This document shows, in pieces, positions 27,501-35,950 of a stretch of 64,000 nucleotides of DNA. Source of the stretch: Streptomyces sp. S4.7 (GTDB taxonomy: Bacteria > Actinomycetota > Actinomycetes > Streptomycetales > Streptomycetaceae); the NCBI RefSeq assembly GCF_010384365.1, contig NZ_CP048397.1, positions 4,154,001-4,218,000 on the forward strand. Reading direction: 5' to 3'. A program made the translations under genes and the position numbers. How positions within the stretch are numbered: the stretch's first letter is position 1; the number at the start of each line of letters is the position of its first letter. The notes beneath the pieces are model-generated. The model was not told where the DNA came from and ran no database searches. It saw only the letters and a list, made by a program, of their open reading frames with translations.

Positions 27501-29305
27501 CCGGCGCCACACTCACCTGGCAGCAACTGCGGGATCTCAAGCCGCGGGAGTTCGAGGACGCCGGCGACGGCTGGCACGAGGTCTCCGGGAGGGCCGACGC
27601 CGACCGGGTCAGGACCGACAAGGCGATGACGGCGAAACTTCGTGACACGCAGGACAGTGAGTCGGCGAAGGCGGCGATCACCAGGCTGGAGCGGCTGAGC
27701 CGCAACTTTCAGTACGTCCACACCGAGTCCGGCCTGATCCGTACAACCCTGAACGGTCTCGCCGCAGAACTGATGGACCCGCAGGGGCAGTTGACGCAGG
27801 CTCTGGAGGAGGCCGAGGGTTGGAAGTTCACCGTCCACATGGACGGCTCGATCAGTTACCCGTCCGCTGTCGTCTGCGATACCCGTATCGGCGAGAAGGG
27901 GGAGAGGAAGGTGGTCGGCGGCACCGTACAGGGCAGTGCCCGGCTCCCCCTGGAACCGCACCCCGGACTGAACGGGGAGCCCGGCTTCGACCTCAACCCC
28001 AATCCGTACGCGGCGATGGCCCAGGACATCGCGGACCGCATCGCGCGGGCGGTGAGATCGGCCGCCGAGATCGACCGTCGATACGCGAGCGCGCTGCGGA
28101 AACTTAAAGCGGCAGCGGGACTTGACGTCACCGAGGCGACGCTGAAGGACGTTGCCGGTGACACGGCGGCGGTTCGGAGGGCCGCACAGGACTATCTGGC
28201 GGACAACGTCCCCTTCGACAAGTCCCCCGCCGAGCGCAAGGAGTGGTGGGACGGGCTGACCGAGGAGCAGCGTCAGGAGTACCTGGACGTGGCTCCGGAC
28301 CTGGTCGGGAACCTGGACGGAATTCCTGCGCTGTCGCGCGACGAGGCGAACCGGAACTACCTTCCGGTGCTGATCGACTCGTTGGAGAGGCAGGGCGGCG
28401 ACGATGCCGAGACCAAGCTGGGCGGGCTCCGGGCGATTGAGGAAAAGCTGAGCAAGCCGACGAAGGTACCGATGTATCTGCTGGGCATCGGGGACGAGGG
28501 CAACGGTCGCGCCATCGTGGCGTACGGAAACCCGGACACGTCGAAGAACGTCGCGGCGTATGTGCCGGGACTGGGAACCAAGTTGGACGCGGAGTTTGCC
28601 GGGGGGACGGTGCAGCGGGCCCTGGACACCGCGAAGGGAGCCCGAGAACACGACCCGTCAAGCGCTGCTATCGTCTGGCTCGGCTATGACGCTCCGCAGA
28701 GCATAGACGTCATGAGCACCGGCGATGCGGAGAAAGGAGCACCCGCCTACAACGAATTCATGAGCGGGCTGGGAGTCACCAATGAGAACAAGGACCCACA
28801 TATGACGGCGATCGGCCACTCCTACGGCTCGCTGACGGTCGGGACCGCGGCCCAGCAGGGCGACGGGATTCCAGGGGCCGATGACATCATCCTGGTGGGA
28901 AGCCCAGGCGTCGGAGCCGACAAGGCGGAAGACCTTGGCGTCGGGAAGGACAATGTCTATGTCGGGGCGGCCGACAACGACGTGGTGACCCAGCTTCCCT
29001 CGAAGCAACAGACCGGGGCGGGTTACCTCGGCCTGCTGGGCGGCGGTCCCCTGGGCGCGTACGTTGTCGGCGACCTCGCCGACCAGGGAGACGACGACCT
29101 CTATTTCGGCAAGGATCCAGCCAGTAAGACATTCGGTGCGAATCGATTCCTGGTTGAAGACGGGCCTCGCCCCATTCTTGATATGGGCGGAGTTGACGCC
29201 CACTCTCAATACTTCACACCGACAAAAGATGAAGTGTCGGCAAAGAATATTGGTCTCATCGTCGCCGGGCAGCCTGAAAAAATCAAGATGGAGCATTGGC
29301 GTTGA
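27497..29305 (+). CDS. DUF1023 alpha/beta hydrolase
   Basis: The 602-residue protein has a long helical N-terminal region (about 1-300) resembling WXG-type ESX substrates. A DUF1023 alpha/beta hydrolase domain (about 310-600) follows, with the nucleophile elbow AIGHSYGSLTVGTAA. Candidate acid and His residues are in AADNDVVTQ and VDAHSQYF. There is no classical signal peptide. It starts with GTG inside the last codon of the preceding small gene, and its stop overlaps the lipoprotein ATG by one base, so the three form one operon. A secreted or envelope lipase/esterase is plausible. GC falls noticeably toward the 3' end. Confidence 0.83.
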   Translation: MTGATLTWQQLRDLKPREFEDAGDGWHEVSGRADADRVRTDKAMTAKLRDTQDSESAKAAITRLERLSRNFQYVHTESGLIRTTLNGLAAELMDPQGQLTQALEEAEGWKFTVHMDGSISYPSAVVCDTRIGEKGERKVVGGTVQGSARLPLEPHPGLNGEPGFDLNPNPYAAMAQDIADRIARAVRSAAEIDRRYASALRKLKAAAGLDVTEATLKDVAGDTAAVRRAAQDYLADNVPFDKSPAERKEWWDGLTEEQRQEYLDVAPDLVGNLDGIPALSRDEANRNYLPVLIDSLERQGGDDAETKLGGLRAIEEKLSKPTKVPMYLLGIGDEGNGRAIVAYGNPDTSKNVAAYVPGLGTKLDAEFAGGTVQRALDTAKGAREHDPSSAAIVWLGYDAPQSIDVMSTGDAEKGAPAYNEFMSGLGVTNENKDPHMTAIGHSYGSLTVGTAAQQGDGIPGADDIILVGSPGVGADKAEDLGVGKDNVYVGAADNDVVTQLPSKQQTGAGYLGLLGGGPLGAYVVGDLADQGDDDLYFGKDPASKTFGANRFLVEDGPRPILDMGGVDAHSQYFTPTKDEVSAKNIGLIVAGQPEKIKMEHWR

Positions 29306-29892
29306 TGAAACGGGAGCAGATGTGGGTTCCGGCGCTCACTTTGGTGGGTGGGCTGCTCACCGGATGCGCAATGCTGGGGGAGGGTGAGAAAGGAGTGGCT
29401 GCTGCCATGAATATGCAGGACGCGGCGGAGCATGCGGACGCAATGCTGGATTCGACTTTCGAGGCAATCGAGCCAGAGGTTCAGTGGGCCCACGATGACA
29501 CGTCTTCAGGTAGTTGTGACCTGACTCGTCGGCGGACTGTGATGACCATCGTTTCCGAGGAGCGGCGCGGGAATTTCCTCGGCATGATCGAGCGGTACTG
29601 GAAGAAGAGCGGATACAAGATCACCTCCGTGTTTTCCGACAAGGAGAGCCCCGCCATCATCGCGAAGAGCTCGGAGGGATTCGCGATCGTCCTGAATGTC
29701 GGTTACGAGGGCCAGGTGTTCTTCAAGGTCAGTACCCCCTGCGTGGAGGAGTCCGAGGTCGCTGACCCCACCGCCGCACCCAACGGCCCCGCCTACGAAG
29801 GTGTCGAGCTGCCTCGCCCCAACGTGCGCTCCGACTTCTGGTCCGCCGACACTCCTGTCGCGTCGCCTTCCCCTTGGTCGAGCGGGAGTTGA
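29305..29892 (+). CDS. Lipoprotein downstream of DUF1023 hydrolase
   Basis: The 195-residue product has a lipoprotein signal: MKREQ, a hydrophobic core, and the lipobox LTGC with the lipidated Cys near residue 21. The mature part is small and probably alpha/beta, with two further Cys residues (SGSCDL and STPCVEE) that may form a disulfide, and ends in a Pro/Ser tail. The ATG shares a base with the hydrolase stop (TGATG), so it is co-translated. It probably works with the hydrolase at the membrane. The last 100 bp overlap the convergent ATPase gene. Confidence 0.8.
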   Translation: MKREQMWVPALTLVGGLLTGCAMLGEGEKGVAAAMNMQDAAEHADAMLDSTFEAIEPEVQWAHDDTSSGSCDLTRRRTVMTIVSEERRGNFLGMIERYWKKSGYKITSVFSDKESPAIIAKSSEGFAIVLNVGYEGQVFFKVSTPCVEESEVADPTAAPNGPAYEGVELPRPNVRSDFWSADTPVASPSPWSSGS

Positions 29893-30299
29893 GGCGGCGC
29901 CACCGGTTTGAGGTCCAGCTCGAACCACACGTACTTCCCGAACGGCCGCTCGCCCGTGCCCCATCGCGACGCGATCGCGTCGATGAGCAGCAGCCCGCGC
30001 CCGTGCTGGTCGTCGTCGGCCGGGTGGCGGAGGCGGGGCCGGCGGCGGTTGGCGTCGTGGCACTCCACGCGTACGCGGTGCTCGTCCGCACCGACCCTGA
30101 CCAGTAGCGCCCCGCCGATCGGCACGCCGTGCCGTACGGCGTTGGTCGCCAGCTCCGAGACGCAGAGCAGTACGTCGTCGAGGACGGCTCCGTCGACGGC
30201 GGCGCGAGTGGTGCCGATGACTTCGCGCGCGAAGGCGCGGGCGGCGGGTACGGACGCGTCCGAGCGCGCGAACCGCCGGGATGTGGTGAGCATGGTCAC
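29793..30299 (-). CDS. RsbW-like ATP-binding protein (HATPase, anti-sigma/AbaA-orfD type)
   Basis: The 168-residue protein has a GHKL ATPase fold: N-box SELATNAVRHG near residues 48-58, and a G-box HGRGLLLIDAIASRWG near 98-113. Such small ATPases act as anti-sigma kinases, or accompany XRE-DUF5753 and DUF397 genes in WhiJ-like clusters. The start is GTG 30299 or ATG 30293. A palindrome at 30340-30359 upstream is nearly the same as one before the XRE fusion gene at 33308. The last 100 bp run into the lipoprotein gene. A decayed paralogue lies at 26065. Confidence 0.83.
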   Translation of the reverse strand: MTMLTTSRRFARSDASVPAARAFAREVIGTTRAAVDGAVLDDVLLCVSELATNAVRHGVPIGGALLVRVGADEHRVRVECHDANRRRPRLRHPADDDQHGRGLLLIDAIASRWGTGERPFGKYVWFELDLKPVAPPQLPLDQGEGDATGVSADQKSERTLGRGSSTPS

Positions 30300-30339
30300 A
30301 GGCTGCCGCGAGGTGGTGACGCTCGGGAGTGACCGAGGG

Positions 30340-30359
30340 GATACACGGTGCGCTGTATC
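30340..30359. promoter_or_regulatory. GATACA palindrome upstream of the ATPase gene
   Basis: GATACA (30340-30345) and TGTATC (30354-30359) are inverted arms with an 8-bp spacer, 41 bp upstream of the ATPase start. The site shares motif, length and flanking CGCTCGG-type sequence with 33271-33290. Confidence 0.6.
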
Positions 30360-30422
30360 AGCCGGTGGTCCCGTCCCGGTGCGGGTCGGCCTCCTCCCGT
30401 GCGCCGGTGGGCGCGGCCGGGC

Positions 30423-31076
30423 TCAGCCCAGTACCGCCGCGAAGGCGAGCGCCACACGCTCCAGCCAGTTCAGCGCGTCGGACGCTTCCGCCTCGGTGAT
30501 CGGGCGGCGGCGCTTCAGGTCGCCGTCTTCCAGGTCCGCGTAGTGGGCGATCAGGTTGCGACGCTGGATGATGGCCGAGAACTGCTGCTTCAGGCTCTGG
30601 GCCGAGTAGTTCGTACGGTGGTGGTGCCACGCGTTGATCTGTTGCGCGCCCTTGGACCACAGGTCCTCGTCCGTGACGAGCTTGTAGGCCTCGGTGATCC
30701 TCTTCGGGTTGTGCAGCGGCTGGAAGGCCCACTTCGCGCGGACCGCCGCGAGGACGACGTCGCCCAGGTCCTGATCGCCGGTCCGTACGTCCTCGATGAC
30801 CGAGAGCGGCAGCTCGAAGCGGCTCAGCTGGGCGGGGAGTTCACCGCTCCCGGTGTCGGCCGCGATCTTCGCGACCCGCCGGAACAGCTCCTCGTGCAGC
30901 CAGTGGTCCATGGCGCTGACGCCCTGCACCCACGCGGCCCGGTACAGGTCGTTGATGTCGAGCGCGCCCGGCTGGAGGCCCTGGAGGCTGTTCCCTGCGG
31001 TGATCAGGTTCCTCGCGTACTCAAGGTTGGTCTTGAACGAGAGGAACTGCCGGGTGTCCGGCTGCGTGATGCTCAT
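30423..31076 (-). CDS. HEPN-domain protein, possible RNase
   Basis: The ATG at 31076 follows AAGGAG and gives 217 residues. The protein is all-helical by appearance and ends with the HEPN motif Arg173-Asn174-LIA-His178 in QRRNLIAHYADLED, as in RiboL-PSP-type HEPN proteins. HEPN proteins are often metal-independent RNases in toxin-antitoxin, restriction and abortive-infection systems. Its gene stands alone on the minus strand in the same island as an hsd operon, a nucleotidyltransferase pair and a Uma2 nuclease. A defence role is plausible, but a pure binding role cannot be excluded. Confidence 0.72.
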   Translation of the reverse strand: MSITQPDTRQFLSFKTNLEYARNLITAGNSLQGLQPGALDINDLYRAAWVQGVSAMDHWLHEELFRRVAKIAADTGSGELPAQLSRFELPLSVIEDVRTGDQDLGDVVLAAVRAKWAFQPLHNPKRITEAYKLVTDEDLWSKGAQQINAWHHHRTNYSAQSLKQQFSAIIQRRNLIAHYADLEDGDLKRRRPITEAEASDALNWLERVALAFAAVLG

Positions 31077-31404
31077 GGCTGCCCACTCCTTGTGACGGCG
31101 ATCAAGGATTCCGGGGGCGTGGCGGAGAGGCAAGCCGATTGCGAAAGATGGCCGACGCGTGACGTCGCCGCAGGTGGGCCCGGAGCTTGAGCCTCGGGCT
31201 TCGAGCCCCTTTTTAGTTGAGCGGGAGGGAGGGGAGGGAACCTACCCCCCTCCCAAGTCCCCCGCCGACCAGGCGAGATGACTTTCCGTGGTCGGCTTGC
31301 GTCAGAGCGTATTGACGGTTTAGCGTTCAGGGCATTAAGCGGCCCCGGCTGGTGCTAGCAACACCGAACCGGGGCCTGACCAACGGATCGAAAGAGACTC
31401 GATC
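31077..31404. promoter_or_regulatory. Structured non-coding leader before the 31405 gene, with G-quadruplex motif
   Basis: This 328-bp spacer has a G-quadruplex motif GGGAGGGAGGGGAGGG at 31223-31238. Part of it can instead pair with CCCCTCCC at 31247-31254. Further on are GCCGACCA/TGGTCGGC (31264-31271 with 31289-31296) and a strong hairpin GGCCCCGG/CCGGGGCC (31341-31348 with 31369-31376) with an inner GGTG/CACC stem. GATCG/CGATC arms flank the AAAGAGA ribosome-site region just before the GTG. The hairpins suggest control at RNA level; no gene is seen here. Confidence 0.5.
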
Positions 31405-32541
31405 GTGGATTCCACACAGCTTAGTGCTGCCCTGCGCGCGCCCGCACACCCCTCGGCCAAGCCCGGCTACGGAAAGCGCTCCGCGCCCGGTCAACGGCCC
31501 CGTACCGCAACCGATTTCGCACATCTGCGCCCGAGGGAAGCGGCGCTCGCCGCGTACATCGACCGGCTGCCCGAAGGCGCCGCGATCGGCTACAAACCGC
31601 TGGCCGCGAACGTCGCCGACTACGGGCAGCAGGCGTGCGCGAAGGCGCTCAAGTTCCTGTCGCACGAGGGTCATCTGCGGCTGGTGAAGGAACACCTGTG
31701 CACGGCGGACAACAGCTTCCGCTGGGTGACGCGGACCTACTTCTCCCGGACGTCGAGGGACGACGACTGGTGGAAGGCGTACGTGGACAGCCTGCGCGGC
31801 ATCGACCTGACCGAGCTGGAGCGACGGCAGCGCGCGGAGGCCGAGACCGAGCGGGCGCAGGGCGCGGCGCGGGTGCCCGTGCCCGAGCCCGTGCCCGAGC
31901 CCGAACCGGAGCTTGAGCCGGGCGCCGTACGGGAGCCCGGACCGGCCAGCCCCGTAACGTCCCCGCCCGCCGCGCCCCAGGAGCCCTCCGCCGCCTACCG
32001 GGCCCTCGCCCGGCTCGGGCGCACCGACCCCCGAATGACCCTGTCCGCCACCGAGTGCGCCGCGCTCGAACCGCTCGCCGCGCAGTGGCTGGCGCGCGGC
32101 GCGACGGCGGACCACCTGACCCGTTCACTGACCACCGGGCTGCCGCACCCCCTGCACAGCCCCGGCGCGATCGCTCGCAAACGACTGGAGAGCAAGATGC
32201 CGCCCGAGCCGTACCAGGCCCCCGAGTACATCACCCGAGCCGTGATGGTCTGCATGGGCTGCGAGGAGCCCGACAACGTCGTGACGCTGGTCAAGGGCAT
32301 GTGCCTCGACTGCAACGAGGAGATGGAGGCGTACGACGTGGCCGAGGAGAGGGGCCTGGTCATCGACGCGATCCCGGACACCTTCCGTGCCGTCCCCGCC
32401 AAACAGGAGGTGGCCCGTCGCGCCGACGCCCTGCGCGCGGCGGCCGGCTTCAAGGCCCGCCCCATCCCGCGCCCGGCGCACGGCGAACTCGTCCAGGCCT
32501 GCTCGCCCGACGGCGCGGACCTGCTGCGGGCGGCCGAATGA
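31405..32541 (+). CDS. Winged-helix protein with C-terminal CxxC pair
   Basis: The GTG at 31405 gives 378 residues. Residues about 45-115 look like a winged helix-turn-helix (EAALAAYIDRLPEGAAIG, KPLAANVADYGQQACAKALK, then a hairpin wing). A long Glu/Pro/Arg linker follows, with PVPEPVPEPEPELEP repeats near 155-170. A helical region and a zinc-ribbon-like segment MGCEEPDN...GMCLDCNEE with two CxxC pairs lie near 278-300. Homologous proteins are, from memory, frequent in Streptomyces beside XRE/DUF397 genes; their role is not known. A DNA-binding regulator is likely. Its last bases overlap a possible ATG of the Uma2 gene. Confidence 0.7.
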   Translation: MDSTQLSAALRAPAHPSAKPGYGKRSAPGQRPRTATDFAHLRPREAALAAYIDRLPEGAAIGYKPLAANVADYGQQACAKALKFLSHEGHLRLVKEHLCTADNSFRWVTRTYFSRTSRDDDWWKAYVDSLRGIDLTELERRQRAEAETERAQGAARVPVPEPVPEPEPELEPGAVREPGPASPVTSPPAAPQEPSAAYRALARLGRTDPRMTLSATECAALEPLAAQWLARGATADHLTRSLTTGLPHPLHSPGAIARKRLESKMPPEPYQAPEYITRAVMVCMGCEEPDNVVTLVKGMCLDCNEEMEAYDVAEERGLVIDAIPDTFRAVPAKQEVARRADALRAAAGFKARPIPRPAHGELVQACSPDGADLLRAAE

Positions 32542-32591
32542 GCGTGCACGAGATGCCGGTCAGGGCACCATGGAGGGGAGGAGGCGACGCC

Positions 32592-33170
32592 ATGACCCCC
32601 AGGACCACAGACCGGCCACAGATGTCCGTCGACGAGTTCGAGGAGCTTGCCCGACGCGCGCCAGAGATGGTGCGGCTGGAATTCATCAACGGAAAGGTCC
32701 AGGTCAAGTCCGTGCCGGACGGAAACCACGGCGAGATCGTCAAGTGGCTTCAGAAGCGCTGCATGCAGTTTCGCCCCGAGTTGTGGTTGTACGCGGAGCA
32801 AGGGCTGTGCGTCGATACGTACCGTAAGGGCCGGGCCCGGCCGGATGGAGCGCTCGCGCCGGACGACTACTTCGTCGGGCAGGGAGAGTGGTCCGGGGCT
32901 GAGGGAGTTCTGATGGCTGTGGAGGTCACCTCACGTGACGCGGACACCGAGCAACGCGACCGCATCGAAAAGCGCGACGGCTACGCGGCAGCCTGTATCC
33001 CCGTCTATCTCCTCGTCGACCGCGATGCCTCCTCTCTGACTGTGCATGCCGAGCCCGAGAAGGGCGAGTACCGTTCTGTCACCATCAGGCCCTTCGGTGC
33101 TGTCGTCGAGCTTCCCGACCCGGTCGGCATCACGCTGGAGACCGAGAAGCTCAAGGATTACGCGGACTGA
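32592..33170 (+). CDS. Uma2-family (DUF820) PD-(D/E)XK nuclease-fold protein
   Basis: The ATG at 32592 follows GGAGG in a purine-rich tract and gives 192 residues, the normal Uma2 size; an upstream ATG at 32538 overlaps the previous stop. The nuclease core shows RPDGALAPDDYF with the Asp, AVEVTSRD with the Glu and EKRDGYAAACIPVYLLVD with the Lys. Uma2 proteins are abundant in streptomycetes and cyanobacteria. A nuclease activity is predicted from the fold, but the cellular role is unknown. It follows the winged-helix gene and may be co-expressed. Confidence 0.85.
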   Translation: MTPRTTDRPQMSVDEFEELARRAPEMVRLEFINGKVQVKSVPDGNHGEIVKWLQKRCMQFRPELWLYAEQGLCVDTYRKGRARPDGALAPDDYFVGQGEWSGAEGVLMAVEVTSRDADTEQRDRIEKRDGYAAACIPVYLLVDRDASSLTVHAEPEKGEYRSVTIRPFGAVVELPDPVGITLETEKLKDYAD

Positions 33171-33270
33171 CGGTCGCCGGACCTGGGCCGGACCCGGGTG
33201 GGTGGGATTGCATCGTTCCCGGTCGCGGGCGGGTTGCACGTGGTTACGCTCGGACGGACGTGACGAGGTG

Positions 33271-33290
33271 GATACACGGCGTGGTGTATC
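33271..33290. promoter_or_regulatory. GATACAC palindrome upstream of the XRE fusion gene
   Basis: GATACAC (33271-33277) and GTGTATC (33284-33290) are perfect inverted arms with a 6-bp spacer. The site is 17 bp before the GTG start, well placed for autorepression. It is nearly identical to 30340-30359. Confidence 0.65.
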
Positions 33291-33307
33291 AGTCGGAGGT
33301 GCGGCCG

Positions 33308-34354
33308 GTGTCGGTCCAGGAATCCCAGCCACCGGGTACGTGGCGGTACTGCGGCAACCAACTCCTGCGGTGGCGTACGCAGTCGGGCATAAGCCGCGAG
33401 GAGCTGGCGGCGGCGACGAACTACTCGTCGGCCACGATCAAATCGATGGAACAGGGCGTACGGATGCCGACGCCGCGCCTGCTGGACCAGGCGGACGACC
33501 TGTTCAAGGCGAACGGGAAGCTGAGCGCGGCGAAGGACTACTTGCGGCGGGAGAAGTTCCCGGCGCGGGCGCAGGACTTCATGGCGCGGGAGCGCGAGGC
33601 GATCAGCTTGTGGTCGTACGAAGTGGCCCTGATTCCGGGGCTGTTGCAGACGGAGACGTACGCGCGGGCGCTGATGGGAAATCGCTGTCCACCGTTGGAC
33701 GACGAGACGGTCGAGGAACGAGTCACGGCCAGGCTGGAACGCCAGTCGCTCCTGACCCGTAAGCCACTGGCAGCGCTCAACTTCGTGTTGTACGAGGCGG
33801 CCTTGCGCGGCCCGCACGTGGACAAGGAGCAGTTGCTTCACATCCTGGAACAAGGGAAGCTGGGCAATCTCACAGTTCAGGCGTTGACGTTCGACCGCGC
33901 CAACTCCAGTGCGCTCAGCGGCCCGATGGTGCTCCTGGAGACGCGCGATCACGAACGACTTGCCTTCTCGGAAGGCCAGTCGATCAGTCAGCTGACCGAT
34001 GATCCTGGTGTGGTCAGTTCACACACGGAGCGGCTTAGCATGATCCGGGCGTTGGCTCTCAGTCCCGATGAGTCGGCCCGTTTCATCGAGCGGATGGTGG
34101 AAGAACTTATGACCGAGCGACTGACGTGGTTCAAGTCCAGCTACAGCGATGACGAGGGCAGCAACTGCGTCGAAGTCGCCTTGGCCTGGCACAAGTCCAC
34201 TTACAGCGACCGCGAAGACGCGAGCTGCGTCGAGGTCGCCGCCTGTCCCGCCGCCGTCCACGTCCGGGACTCCAAGGTCACCGATAGCCCCGAGTTGGCC
34301 GTTGCCGCCCCCGCGTGGAGCGCGTTCGTCTCGTACGCGAGCCGACGCGCCTGA
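33308..34354 (+). CDS. Fused XRE-DUF5753-DUF397 regulator (WhiJ/BldB-like)
   Basis: The GTG at 33308 follows GGAGG with an 8-bp spacer and gives 348 residues. Domains in order: XRE helix-turn-helix (about 18-75, SREELAAATNYSSATIKSME), DUF5753 (about 95-265, with GLLQTETYARALMG), and two DUF397 modules (about 278-345, FKSSYSDDEGSNCVEVA, HKSTYSDREDASCVEVA, VRDSK). In the usual arrangement, seen at 3103-4181, DUF397 is a separate gene; here the stop between them is absent and ELMTERLTWFKSS runs straight through. An operator-like palindrome lies just upstream. The same palindrome upstream of the ATPase at 29793 makes that gene a likely target. Confidence 0.85.
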   Translation: MSVQESQPPGTWRYCGNQLLRWRTQSGISREELAAATNYSSATIKSMEQGVRMPTPRLLDQADDLFKANGKLSAAKDYLRREKFPARAQDFMAREREAISLWSYEVALIPGLLQTETYARALMGNRCPPLDDETVEERVTARLERQSLLTRKPLAALNFVLYEAALRGPHVDKEQLLHILEQGKLGNLTVQALTFDRANSSALSGPMVLLETRDHERLAFSEGQSISQLTDDPGVVSSHTERLSMIRALALSPDESARFIERMVEELMTERLTWFKSSYSDDEGSNCVEVALAWHKSTYSDREDASCVEVAACPAAVHVRDSKVTDSPELAVAAPAWSAFVSYASRRA

Positions 34355-34372
34355 GAGGGCGGCTGCCCGGAC

Positions 34373-35950
34373 TCAGCTCTCGTTGACCGTCGTCTCCTCG
34401 GCGGTCGTGTCCGGCTTGACCTCGCCGCCCAGCGCCTCCGCGATCGCCGCGAACTCGTCCAGCGCGGCCTGAAGGTCCTCGACGATCTCCTGAGCGATGA
34501 CCTCGGGCGCGAGCAGGCTGTCCGCGTCGTCCAGGGCCGGGTCCTTCATCCACGTGATGTCGAGGTTGACCTTGTCGCGGGCCATCAGCTCGTCGTAGGT
34601 GAACGACTTGAAGCGCTCGGACTCGACACGTTCCGTACGGTCACCGCCCGGGAGGTACTCGGCGACGAACTCGTCCAAGTCCGCGCGCCGCAATGGGCGT
34701 TGCTTGAGCGTGAAGTGCTTCGCGGTGCGGAAGTCGTAGACCCAGAGCTTTGACGTGTTGGGCTTGCCGCCGGTGCGCGGGGGCTTCTTCTCGATGAACA
34801 GGACGTTCGCCTTGACGCCGCCCGCGTAGAAGATGCCGGTGGGCAGTCGCAGGATCGTGTGCAGGTCGAACTCTTCGAGCAGCCGGCGGCGGATCTTCTC
34901 GCCCGCGCCGCCCTCGAAGAGGACGTTGTCGGGGAGGACGACGGCGGCACGGCCGTGCATCTCCATCAGCGACATGATGTGCTGGAGGAAGTTGAGCTGC
35001 TTGTTGGTGGTGGTGGCGCGGAAGTCCTCACGGTCGTAACTCATGTCCTCCCGGTCGGACTTGCCGTCCGTACCGATGACCGTGATCGATGACTTCTTGC
35101 CGAACGGCGGGTTCGCGAGGACGAGCGACGCGTGCTTGCCGGGCTTCTCGGCGAGCGCGTCGCCGACGGTGATGAGGCTGTCGCCCTCGCTGTCGCCGAT
35201 GCCGTGCAGCAGCATGTTCATCGCGGCGAGCCGGGCGGTGCCGGTGACGAGTTCGTTGCCGAAGATCTTCCCGGAGCCGAGCGCGAGGCGCTGCTCGCGG
35301 GTGAGGTCCTGCATGTGGTGCTCGCGGATGTAGCTGTGCGCGGCGATGAGGAAGCCACCGGTGCCGCAGGCGGGGTCGGTGATGGTGTCCTCGGGCCGCG
35401 GCTGCATGACGTCGACCATGGCGTCGATGAGTGAGCGGGGCGTGAAGTACTGCCCGGCACCGGTCTTGGTGTCCTCGGCGCCCTTGGCGAGCAGACCTTC
35501 GTAGGCGTCGCCCTTGATGTCGGTGCCCTGGATGGTCCAGTCCTCCTTGCCGATGAGTTCGACAACGAGCTTTTCGAGGAGGGCCGGCTCGGTGATGCGG
35601 TTCTGCGACTTGGCGAAGATCGTGCCGAGGGTGGTGCCGGGGTTCTTGGCGAGTTCGGCGAGGACTTCGCGGTAGTGGGCTTCGAGTTCGAGCCCCTTCT
35701 TGGAGGCGAGCGACTTCCAGTCGTACTCGGCGGGGACGACGGATTGGGCGTCCGCCTCGGTGAAGGGGTCGCTGGTGATCTCGTCCACCATCTTGAGGAA
35801 GAGGAGGTACGAGAGCTGCTCGACGTACTCGATGGTGGAGAGGCCGTTGTCCCGCAGGACGTTGCAGTAGTTCCAGAGCTTGGCGACGAGACTGTTGGTC
35901 TGCGCGACGGCCTGCGGCGCGGGCGTGGAGGTGACGTCGGTGCTGCTCAC
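34373..35950 (-). CDS. hsdM: Type I restriction-modification DNA methyltransferase subunit HsdM
   Basis: The 525-residue protein has an N-terminal helical HsdM domain (LWNYCNVLRDNGLSTIEYVE) and an N6-adenine methyltransferase core: AdoMet-binding DPACGTGGFLIAAH and catalytic NPPFGKK. Residues GQYFTPRSLIDAMVDVMQP precede the core, as usual. It methylates adenine at the site chosen by HsdS. The gene is last in the hsdR-hsdS-hsdM operon, and its start overlaps the HsdS stop by 4 bp. Length and motifs are intact, so modification should work. Confidence 0.96.
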   Translation of the reverse strand: MSSTDVTSTPAPQAVAQTNSLVAKLWNYCNVLRDNGLSTIEYVEQLSYLLFLKMVDEITSDPFTEADAQSVVPAEYDWKSLASKKGLELEAHYREVLAELAKNPGTTLGTIFAKSQNRITEPALLEKLVVELIGKEDWTIQGTDIKGDAYEGLLAKGAEDTKTGAGQYFTPRSLIDAMVDVMQPRPEDTITDPACGTGGFLIAAHSYIREHHMQDLTREQRLALGSGKIFGNELVTGTARLAAMNMLLHGIGDSEGDSLITVGDALAEKPGKHASLVLANPPFGKKSSITVIGTDGKSDREDMSYDREDFRATTTNKQLNFLQHIMSLMEMHGRAAVVLPDNVLFEGGAGEKIRRRLLEEFDLHTILRLPTGIFYAGGVKANVLFIEKKPPRTGGKPNTSKLWVYDFRTAKHFTLKQRPLRRADLDEFVAEYLPGGDRTERVESERFKSFTYDELMARDKVNLDITWMKDPALDDADSLLAPEVIAQEIVEDLQAALDEFAAIAEALGGEVKPDTTAEETTVNES

